From positions 434,001 to 498,000 of the forward strand of contig VLTN01000003.1 of NCBI GenBank assembly GCA_008330645.1: DNA of 64,000 nucleotides. Direction: 5' to 3'. The notes under the pieces were generated by a model. It was not told where the DNA came from. It saw nothing but the letters and a program-made list of their open reading frames with translations, and did not search any database. The position numbers and the translations under genes were made by a program. Source of the DNA: Cafeteria roenbergensis (taxonomy: Eukaryota > Sar > Bigyra > Bicosoecida > Cafeteriaceae). Below, piece by piece: positions 33,101 through 42,700 of the stretch. Positions within the stretch are counted from its first letter, which is position 1. Each line of letters begins with the position of its first letter.

Positions 33101-33756
33101 CCGTCGCAGTACGTCATGACGATGCACAGCTTGTCGCCGCGCTGCACGGAAAAGGAGTCCTTGTACGCCACGATGTTGGGGTGGGGCAGCCGCTGCATGA
33201 TAGCCACTTCGTTCTTACAGGCCTCACTGAGGGCACCGCCAGGAGGGAGATCGGGCGGTACGGGGACGGGGATGGGGGGGAAGGGAGCGCGCGCAAGCTC
33301 GAGACGCGCCCGAAACGCACTGCCATGCGCTTCGCACGAGCGCAGGCCTCTCCATCAGGCCGCAACAAGCTCGGCGGCAGCTTCCTGCCAAAACTGGCAG
33401 CCCAGCACCGGGTGACTCCCTGCCGCGCTCGCGCGGTGCAGGCCGGCCCCGGTCTTGTGCCAGTTCGGCGCCATTGCTGCGCCCCCGTGAGGCAAGCCCG
33501 GCCAGTGCGCCCCCTCACCGCTCCGCCTTGGGGATGCCTCGCATTTTGATGACCTTCATGACATAGTGCTTGTTCTCGCCGATGTGCCGGACCACGTACA
33601 CCTGCGACAGAACCGGCGGCGCGGTGTCGGGGCAGAGGGCGCGCCTGGACCTGGCCGCGAGCGGGCTCGGGAGCGCTCGACGCCGGAACTGCCGGAACTG
33701 CTCACCTTGCCGAAGCTGCCCTTCCCGATGGCACGGAGCACCTTGTAGTTCTCCAT
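30145..33756 (-). CDS. NIMA-related (NEK) serine/threonine protein kinase
   Basis: Exons 33756-33706, 33601-33519 and 33226-30145 give 1071 residues. NEK kinases act in mitosis and in control of flagellum length and basal-body function. The kinase domain fills residues 1-265: YKVLRAIGKGSFGKV (P-loop), YVMKVIKM (catalytic Lys), RLPHPNIVAYKDSF, GLGCMHSSKVLHRDLKTANI (HRD), LVLGDLGISK (DLG in place of DFG, as in NEK6/7), GTPYYMSPELF and SDVWAIGCVLYELC. The N-terminal kinase and long tail fit the NEK family. The 800-residue tail is low-complexity Ser/Ala/Arg with a coiled segment (about 360-410), an acidic patch (about 940-990) and a conserved-looking C-terminal helix. Exon joins are exact in phase and restore the usual NEK spacing (KAEREACKNEVAIMQRL). 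The closest NEK subgroup cannot be named by eye. Confidence 0.88.
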
Positions 33757-34483
33757 GCCCCCCACGCAGGCGCCGCCGCCACCCTCTCCTCCGCGGCCCG
33801 GAGAGTGACGAAACGGCCTCTTTCGGCAAGCCCGCAGCCAGCTCGATCTTTGCCGCACACACAATATGACACAGCTCGCAGCCCTCGAGCTGCCGCGCTG
33901 AGGCCAGGCCCCCGATTGCCCTGGCAGCAGGCCATGTTGGGATCGAGCGCCGGGGCCCGAGCAATGCCTTGCGGGCCACTGCCGGTGGGCTCTCTCCGTC
34001 CGCAGCGTCGCGGCAAGGCGTTGCTGGCGGCAGCCTGTGCGAGGTCACTGGGGCAGAACTCGGCGGGTTTGGGCGAAACCGTTCGGGCTCCTTCCCCCCC
34101 CCCCCCCCCCCCCACCGACACCGCAACGGCAGAGACACGCCTGCCACGTCCCGTCGGCCTCTTGACAGGGTTTCGGCGCGGGCCGTTCCGCCCGACCACG
34201 CAGCGCCACGGCCGCCGGCAGAGCTACGAGGGCGTGGCTCGAGCACCGCTGCAGGCTGCGGGGGCGCGTGGCCGGAGGTCGGAGGTACTCTGCGCAGCTG
34301 GAGCCCGTGTGGCCGAAGCGGCAGGCGGCAGCCTTCCCGGCCTCGGCAGGAGACACGGGGTCGCGAGATGCCCTTGTTACGAGCACACTACACAAGGTGC
34401 AGAGCACGGGCAGCAGAGCGCGAGCTGGCAAGTCGTGCCAGCTCCTCGGGCCGATTTGCAGCGCTCACCTCCTCGCTTCTGCA
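33757..34483. promoter_or_regulatory. Divergent intergenic region, NEK kinase and HPRT
   Basis: 727 bases must carry both promoters. The only obvious structure is an uninterrupted run of 20 C at 34094-34113, a likely hotspot for length change and for sequencing error. No open frame is convincing. Confidence 0.5.
34094..34113. repeat. Poly-C run of 20
   Basis: A homopolymer of 20 C on the + strand, upstream of HPRT. Its length should be treated as uncertain. Confidence 0.9.
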
Positions 34484-35643
34484 ATGGCCGCCGCTGCCGA
34501 GTCCGCCGCCCCAACGGTTGCGCCCGAGGACCTTTCTCCCGGCGTGAGAATGGAGCTCTGGCCTTGCGCGCGGGACGCGACTAGCGTCCTTTCACCGTCG
34601 CTGGGCAAAGGCGTGGCTCGCGCTCTCGGCCCCGCGCTAATTGCCCGCCGGCCGCGCACCCCCCCCGTCGCGTTGCCGTGCCGATCGCAGCGCCAGGAGC
34701 CCATCTTCCTGGCGGATGACACCAAGATCGGGCTGGACCAGCTGCGGGTCTCTGCCAACTACAAGGTGAGCCGGGGGGCTGTTCCTGCTGCGCCGCTCAC
34801 ATGCCCGGTCTCCGCTGACCCAGGTCTGGCCGCGAGGCCGTGCACTTCCGGGGCCACGCTTGCTGGCAGCTGGTTTGCTTCCAGGCAGCGAGACCCCCAT
34901 GGTGGCTGACCGGATCGCGAACTTCTGCCACGGTGGTCGTTGCCGCGCCCAGTGACCCCGCCTGTTGCGAGGCCAGCCAAGCAACCAATGTTCCGAGGGC
35001 ACTCTGTTCCCCGAGCCAACCGGCCCTCCTGTGCCCGCAGCAATACCTGTCGCACGTGATGATCCCCCAGGGCTACATCAACGACCGCATCGCCGGGCTT
35101 GCCGACCAAATCGCCGCGGAGCACCTCGACACCTGCCCGCATCTGCTCTGCGTGCTCAACGGCGCCTCCGTCTTCATGATGAAGCTCGTGGAGGAGCTCC
35201 ACAAGGCCTACTCGGCTCGCGCTTGCTGCGTGGGCAAGGCCCCGTTCACCATCGGCTTCTGCAGGGTCAAGAGCTACGCCGGCACCGCGTCCACCGGCGA
35301 GGTGCTCATCACGGGCCTCATCGGTGACGAGCTCAAGGGACGCACCGTCATCGTGGTCGAGGACATCGTGGACACCGGCCTCAGCATGACCCGCCTGCTC
35401 CCCAAGCTTCGCGAGGAGCTCGAGGTGGAGAAGGCAGTCGTCTGCTCGCTCATCGAGAAGCGCACGGAGAAGTCGTGCGGCCTCAAGGCAAGGTACGTGG
35501 GCTTCAGCGTCCCCGATCACTTTGTGGTGGGCTGCGGCCTTGACTTCAACGAGGCCTTCCGCGAGCTGAACCACATCTGCGTGATCAACAAGGCGGGCAT
35601 CGAGAAGTTCAAGGACTTCCTCCTTGCCAAGCCGTCCGCCTGA
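34484..35643 (+). CDS. HPRT1: Hypoxanthine-guanine phosphoribosyltransferase
   Basis: Exons 34484-34543, 34691-34765 and 35041-35643 give 245 residues. The enzyme salvages hypoxanthine and guanine with PRPP to form IMP and GMP in the cytosol. The PRPP-binding loop is VIVVEDIVDTGLSM. CVLNGASVFMMKLVEEL and RVKSYAGTASTGEV (the flexible loop that closes over the active site) precede it. SLIEKRTEK and YVGFSVPDHFVVGCGLDFNE (purine-binding Val/Asp region) follow, as in human HPRT (218 residues). The extra length is a 20-residue Ala/Pro/Glu N-terminus encoded by exon 1. Both introns (147 and 275 bp) are phase 0 with GTGAGA and GTGAGC donors. Confidence 0.95.
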
Positions 35644-36236
35644 GCCTGAGCCGAACGGCTGATTCCCGAGTGGCGCTGCTTGTGGCGCGGGGTTTGGGGG
35701 CATCTTGGGCGCTGCTAGGGCCAAGGGCGCGGAGGAAGCGTCGTGTCAAGGCAGCGGTTGCAGAGCTGTGCAGGCGCGCCGCGACCTGTCTGCGCAGCGC
35801 CTTGCCTCGTGCGGCTCTGCGACATTCGTGAGCTGCGCAGCAGCGATGCGCCGGAACGTCGGCGATGAGTCGCAGCTAAAAATTCGAGGGGACTACAGAG
35901 CGAGCCGAAGCGCGCGGCGAGGCGAGCGAGCACCCCGCCGGTCGCAACCAAAGCATTCTATCAAACTCACAACACAAAATCCTGCGACGAACCACAGGAA
36001 ATGTGGCGCCTCGCATATTGCAGCCGCCAGGTCGCTCAACGATCGACCCGGGTGGCGCAGCGCCGCAAGCACCGCGGAGCCAAAACACAAGCATTGTCGC
36101 CAGGAAAAGAACCGCCGGGCAATCCGGCGCAGAAATTTAAACGCTCGCTGGGCTGGCAGAATGCACTTGACCTCAAATCGACGCACGAGGAAGCCAGCAG
36201 GCCGCCCGAGTCGCTGCCGCTGCTGCCCATCCCTCC
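35644..36236. other. Tail-to-tail spacer between HPRT and the phosphatase, A-rich core
   Basis: 593 bases of convergent 3' flank. Bases about 35870-36180 fall well below the local GC level and are A-rich on the + strand (for example CAAACTCACAACACAAAATC). I see no gene, terminal repeat or convincing RNA fold. Confidence 0.55.
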
Positions 36237-39200
36237 CTATGGCGATGCTCTGGACCCGGGAAGCCAAAGCCTCACGGCGTCCTCGCTCAGCCACACGACG
36301 GGGCTGCGTCCCGCCGCCACCGCCGCCCAGCTGGGCGTTGCAGACGCCCAAGCCGGCGGCGGCTCCGATGTGCCGACCACCGCAGAGCACGACCCGCACG
36401 AGCACAGCCCTGTCGATCCGGGTTCGGGCAGCGCAATGAAGGGGCCAGATTCCACGCAGATGGTGCGCTGGCCGAAGGATGCTGCCGCTGTCATGGTGTC
36501 TGCCCAGGCCGCCGCCTCCTGGGAAAGGACCGTGTCAGCCGCCAGGGCGGCTGCCCCGCCTGGGAGCGAGGCCGCCCTGCCGCGCGTCATGGGCGGGGCG
36601 CGAGGGGCAGGGGCAGACGCCGACAGCGACGTCGGGCTCCCCAGAGACGACGAATGGGCGGATAGACGCTCAAGGCCGCGCCAGGCATTGGCAAGCGAGG
36701 GGGCCCACGCCGCGGAGTTGGCAGGGACGCTGAGGCTCGCAGGAACAGCGCCTGGCGGCGCCACGAGCGGGACGGTCTTGGACGATGACCTCGCGCCGGG
36801 GCGGGCTTCCCAGCGGTTGAAGCCGATGCCCATGGAGGCCGGAACGTGGAAGGTGGTTTCGGCGGCGGAAGGCGACGCCGGCGGCACGAGGCCGGTCGGG
36901 TCATCGGCGCCGCTGGTGCTGGCCCAGCCGCCTTCAAGCTGCGCGGTTGTGCCGAAGGCGGACGCGGCGGAGGTGGCTGTGGATGAGGCCATGGAACTAG
37001 AGGACGACGACCCCGAGCGCGAGTGATGACCGCGAGGCGACGGCGCAGCTGCGGCTGCTGAATGAGCCACTGCCAGCGCAGGGCGCGGAAGCGACGGCGG
37101 CACCTGCGGCTGGTCGGCGCCCGCGGCTCTGTCGCGCATGCTTGCTTGGGCTAGCAGAGCGTCCTCGTCGTCGCCCTTGTCCTCGTCCTCGTCATCATCC
37201 TCGTCCTCCTCCTCGTCCAAGCCGTCCTCGTCGTCCTCGAAGAATCCGCCTCTGGTGGGGGTGCCCTTCACCGACGGCGGCCTGAAGCCCTCGTCGTCGC
37301 CCCCGCCCCCGCCCCCGCCCCATCGCAAAGACGCCCGGGGTGAGGCGCCGGACAGGGCAAAGCTCGCTCCGGCGTTGGCGATGGACCGGTATGGAGCCGT
37401 GGTGTGCGTGACCAGCGGGGGCGCAAGCGGGCCTGCTTGGGGCGCCCCGCCTGGCAGTGGGCAGGGTTGCCCAGAGCTGCCACGCGCCTCAGAGGTGGCC
37501 GCCGTTGCCGCTGCCGTGGCCGTCGCCGCTGCCGCTGCCGCAGCGCCTGCCTGCGCTGACGCGTTGCTGGCCGCAATGCTGGCACTGCGCAAGTCCATGG
37601 CCGCCACGATGTGTCTCGTCGAGGCCAGGGTGGCACCGCAGGCAGCGCAGCCGATGGCGGCCGCTGTTGAGGGTCCCAGAGGCAATGGTGTGCCGAAATG
37701 GGCTGTGGCAGTGGCGTCCCCCCAGTCGACCCTGCCGCCCGCGATGAGCTGCGGCGAGGGCGCGCCGTGAATGCTCCGGTCGTCTCCGGCATCGCTAATG
37801 CTCGTGCCGCCGCTGGGCGCCCCGCCGACCGAGGCGGTGCCCGTCGACCCCGTGGCGGAGCCGGACGGGAGACTGCCGGGGATGCGAAGCCAAGCCCGCG
37901 GAGGGTTGGGAATGGGCTTTTGCAGGCTTGCGCGGGCCCCGAGCACGCGGCTGTCGGTCTGGGTGGCGGACTCGTCACACGCGCCAGCGGCCACGTACAG
38001 CCGCTGGGTGAGGAGCAGCCTGGCCGCGTTGGCCGCAGCTCGGCCCGAGGCCTCGAACGCCAACAGCTGCGAAACAAAGCCGGGGTTCGGATTGGCCATG
38101 TGCCGCTCCGCCCGGACGCGGGCCAGGGCCTGCGCCGCAGTGATGCCGAGGCTGGACACGAGGTACGCGGCAACGACGGCAGGCGAGCGAGACCATCCTT
38201 GCGTGCTGCGGGTGCAACGTCAGAAAGAGAGGGAAGGCGCGCTGTGGCTTGGGTCGGGCGGGGAACGGGCCCAGCAGCAGCTGGGGCGCGCCTCGCGCAC
38301 GATGCGGCTGGCCGCTTTGGGCGCACGATGCACGCGGCTGGGGAGTCGGAGCGCGGCCCAAGGGGCGAGAAGTTGGCGCGCACGCGCGTGCCTGGCTGGC
38401 CGGGGTTTTCAGCAATTGTCCCGCCGCGACCCGCCCGCGCCTCCCGGCCGTCAGCGCCCTCCCCCCCGGGCAGGACAGCCCACAGTGGGGCCGGACACAG
38501 CGGTCGCGCCCCACGGGCCCCGTGCTGCGCACCGCGCCCCTCAGCGCGGGGAGGCACGCGCACAGCAGGGGCGCGTCCGACGCCGGAAACCCTCCTCCGC
38601 CTCGCGAAGGGGCAACGGCCTGCCAGTGCGCACGAGGCTGCCGCCGCCGCGCGCCCCAACCCCGGGGGCGGAGTCTCACCAGTGCACGAGCACGCCCCCC
38701 GCCTTGCGCCCGCTCTCGATGAAGAGGTTGGTCACCGGCAGCACGGAAACCAGATCAGACCCGTCGGCGTCTCGCAGCTCCACGGTGAGAACGATGAAGC
38801 CGGACCGCGCTCCCGGGCCGCCATTGAGCGAGCAAACGTGCGTGATCCCTCTGCGAGTGCAGCGGCCCCGGACAAGCGCACGGTGAGCGGGCCCCGGAGG
38901 GGAAGCGGCCAGCGCGCGCGGGCTGGAGGCCCAATGCGGGCGCGGCAGCAGCCGGCGCTGTCACGAGCCCTTCACGCGCCCGGGCGCCAGCAACGCCTTC
39001 AAGGGGCGGCTCACAGGCTGCGCAAGGCCTCCGAGTTGTACGCCGCGTGCTGCGATCCCACGAAGAGCCCTGGGATGACCTTCACGGGGAGGTGGTCCTG
39101 CGCGGGAGGCGGCCGCGGGCGCGCGCCAGGCCGGGGGAAGCGGTCGCTGGCTTCCAGAGAGCGGAGGGAGGCTCGCAGCGACCCGCTCCCGGTGCAAGCC

Positions 39201-39488
39201 CTGGCGTCCGTCCCGCCGCGGGCCGGCAGCGCGGCTCCACCGGGCGCCCGGGGCGGTACGCCGCGCGGCCTCGCAGAGCAGTCCGCGGGCGAGCGCATGC
39301 CGCGGCAGGTCAGGGGCGGGCGAGGGGCCGGCGCCCAGCAGCCGGGGTTGGCACCGCCCGACTGGCTTGGCCTCGGAAACTGCCGAAGCCGCCGGGCTCA
39401 CCTTCACAACGTCGGTGTGCAGGCGGGTGGGGCGCATGCGCAGGGTGAGGTCTGACGCGGGCCTGTGAAGCCTCGCGGCCGCCGCCAT
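36237..39488 (-). CDS. Dual-specificity protein phosphatase, possibly YVH1/DUSP12-like with a split zinc-binding region
   Basis: Exons 39488-39402, 39097-39015, 38850-38677 and 38205-36237 give 770 residues. Dual-specificity phosphatases remove phosphate from Tyr and Ser/Thr. Residues 30-170 form the catalytic domain: VKVIPGLFVGSQHAAYNSEA, GITHVCSLNG, VELRDADGSDL (general-acid Asp region) and the active site VHCTQGWSRSPAVVAAYL with Cys115 and Arg121. Then ARVRAERHMANPNPGFVSQL closes the fold. The catalytic Cys codon is itself split by the last intron (TG|C). Beyond it lie CAAC (301-304) and, 400 residues later, CVESGPF and CGSCSAVVG (about 698-726). These resemble the Cys pairs of the YVH1 C-terminal zinc domain, separated by a Ser/Ala/acidic insertion; that reading is inference. 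All four exons fit in phase. Confidence 0.8.
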
Positions 39489-39738
39489 GCAGGCTGCAGC
39501 TGCCAGCGACCTGCTGGTTGCGTGCGAGCACCTGGCCTGTCATCATCGTTGCCGGCGGGGCCGGGCGCTCTGCTCGAGCCAGCTGCCGGCCAGTCCGGCA
39601 GAGCGCGCGCGCCAGGCGTGCGGAGGCGCGAGGATCGGGCCCAAACGCGCCGGACACGCGCCTTCCGGAGCGGAGGGCGAGCGGCCGGCACGCCGACGCA
39701 CCGCTCGGTGCGCGCACCTTGGGCTGCGGACCGGAGCC
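39489..39738. promoter_or_regulatory. Bidirectional promoter region, phosphatase and TPR
   Basis: 250 bases between the phosphatase ATG and the preferred TPR ATG. A CATG at 39486-39489 supplies a start codon on both strands. The + strand one (39487) is in frame with TPR without a stop, so an alternative longer TPR start cannot be excluded. Confidence 0.45.
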
Positions 39739-42700
39739 ATGGCCGCAGACCTCGATGAGGGGCAGCTTCGGGAGCGGCTGGCGGCCAAGGAAGACGAGGT
39801 CTCCCGCTTTGAGATGCAAATGGGCGAGCTCGAGGCCCGCTTCGTGGAGGTGACCACGCAGCTGGACGCGACCACCAAGGCCAGGTCCATTGCCGAGGCT
39901 GACGCCGAGGCCCAGCGTGAGGCCCGCGCGAGCGCGCCCAATCGCCGTTGGCTTGCCTGCGCTCGTTGCCCCCCACTGCACGCCCTGCTGGGGCGCATCC
40001 CGCGGAGCCCGGCCGGGGCCGACCGGCCAGAGCGTCTGGCTGCCGGTTCCGAACGCGGCTGGAAGGGGGAGGGGGGAGGAGGTGACGCGCTCCGCAGCCT
40101 GGCAGCAGGCCCGCGCTGCTGCGCAGCTCGCGCGCTCGCAAGCTCGTTTCCGAGCGCCCTGGTCGCTGGCCCACGCCGACGACTGAGGCGCTGGCCAAAC
40201 CCATGCCCACTGGCGACGAACAGGCCGGCAGTGGGGGCGGGGAGCGCCGCGCCTCTGTCCGGTGCCCGCGGCTTGCGCCTGTGGCCGGAGCCAGGCATGG
40301 CAGCGGGCTTTCCGCCGCCCCTGCGCGGGGTGCTGGTGCTGCTGGTGCTGCTGGTGCTGCTGGCCGCCAGGGCGCTCGTGCGACCCGTTGCCTGCCGCGT
40401 CCTGTGCCGTTGTTTTCGTCTGCCCGCAGGCGAGCGCGCGGCGTCGTCCCGCCAGCGCACAGAGGAGGCCGAAGCCGCACTCGAGGCGGAGCGCGCAAAG
40501 CTTCAGGCCGAGCGCAGCGCCCGGAGAGCGGCCGAAGAGCAGGCCGCAGTCGCCGTGCGCAGCCAGGAGCTGCAGCGCGAGGAGCTGCAGCGCCTCCGGG
40601 AGGACGTCGCGGCCCGTGGCCATCGCCTCGAGGAGGCGGCTGACGCGCAGGCGGCCCTGGAGCGCGAGCTCGCCGAGATTCGCGCGACCCGCCTCCCCAC
40701 GCAGCAGCGGGCGGAGCGGGCCGAAGCCCAGTGCGCTCTCCTCGAGGAGCGGCTCAACACCAGCAAGCGCGAGGCCGCCGCTTGCCGCGCGGACGCCGAC
40801 ACTGTCCGCAACACAACGGGCGCAGCGGTTCGCCAGGCGCGTGCGGAGCTCGCGGAGGCGAGAGACGCGGTGGCAGCTGCCGAGGGCCGCGCTCGGTCCC
40901 TTGCGTCCCGCCTCGAGGACGCCGAGGCCGCCGCTGAGGACCTCCAGGCCCGCCTTCGCGACGCCCGCGTGTCTGGCGCAGAGCGCGAGGCCGCCCTCGA
41001 GAAGACCGCGGCCCAGGCCAAGCGCGTGGCAGAGCTTGAGAGGAACGCCGCCGCCGCGGCTGCGGAGCGCGTCGAGTCCCTCGAGGGGCTCCTCGCCGAG
41101 GCCAGGGAGCAGGCCGCGGCGTCGGCACGGCGGGCAGTCGAAGAGGCAGAGGCTGCCCGCCGGGAGGCCGCTCTGGCGCAGCAGCAGCTCCGTGCCCAGG
41201 CCGCCTCGGCCGTGGCCGAGCGCGACGCCGCACGACGCGAGGCCGACGACCTCGCTGCCAAGCTTCGCGCCGCGGTGTCCGGCAGCGGCGCCGCCCGCGG
41301 CGGCACGGTCGCAGCTGGCAGCAGCGCGACTGGTCTCCCCTCCGCGGGCCCGACGGCCAACGCCGGCTCGCCCAAGTCCGAGGAGGACGACGACGACATC
41401 GCGCGCAGGGACCCCGCCGTGGCCCTGGCGCTGGAGCGTCGTCGCTCGCAGCAGCTCACCCTCATGGTGGAGGCCATCACCGCGGACCTCGCCGCTCGCG
41501 CCCCCCTCGTGGAGAAGCAGCACAAGGCGTACGAGGACATGGTGGCCCACACTCACACCCTCTCGAGCAGGATGCAGGAGGCCGTCACGGCCCGGGCGGC
41601 GGCCGACAAGGCCGCGGCAGAGGCGCGGGCGGAAGCAGAGCGCGCGCGCAAGGCAATCGTCGTCCTGCGCCGCGAGACTGCCGACCAGGCAGCCCAGCTC
41701 GCCGCGCTCCTCCGCCAGGACATCCAGCGCGCCTCAGGCGGCCAGCTCCCGGCCTCCTCCTCGGCCGGCGCGGCTGCCCTCGACATCCCCGACGCTGAGT
41801 CGCTCACCACCGCCGACGGCCTGCGCCGCGCAGCGGAGTCGCTCGTGGCCGCCCACGGCGAGGACGAGGACGAGGACGAGGACGCAGACATGGACGACGG
41901 CGACGCTGCCGGGCCCGACGTCATCAGCGCCGCGCTGGTGCGCTTCGACGGCGTGGGCGGCCTGCTCCGCCGCAACCGCCTCCTCCTCCGCGTCACCCGC
42001 CAGCTTGTGGACCGCCTCACCGACACCGAGGCCCAGCGCGCCGCCGCGGCCGAGTCCGAGGCGGCGTCCCTCCTCGCAGGGGCGATGGACGAGCTGCAGT
42101 CCCAGCGCGAGTGGAGGCAGAAGCAGGACCGCCTCGTGGCCGCCCTCACGCGGCAGGTGGAGGCCTACAAGGGCCTCGTCTCGGGGGGCGCCATGGGCAC
42201 CTTGCCCGCCTCAAGCACCGGCGCCTCGGCCGCCGCGCAGGAAGCCTCCTCCCTTGCGGCCGCGGCGCGCGACGAAGTAGACGAGTCCGCGGCCGAGGCC
42301 GCAGAGGCCGCCCGCAAGGAGACCGAGGCCCTCCGCTCGCTGCTGCACTCGGAGCGCGAGCGCGCCTCGGAGCGCCTCCGCGAGGCCGAGGCGCACTCTG
42401 CCGCCGCCCGGGAGGACGTGCGCGCCCTGCGGGTGCGCCTGGCCAGAGCCGAGTTCGACGCGGAGAGCGCCACGCAGCGGCTCGAGGCCGCCCGCCGTCG
42501 CGAGTCCGAGCTCCAGGGGCAAGCGGAGGTGGAGCGGGAGGGGGCCGCGAGGGCCCGCGAGCTCATGGTGGAGCAGCAGCGCCAGGCGGCCGAGCGCGAC
42601 GCCGAGCTCAACGCCATCCGCCGCGAGTCCATGGAAGCCGCGGCCAAGGTCGCAGCGCTCGAGGCGGAGCAGCTGTCGTGGGTCCGGGCAGAGGAGTCGC

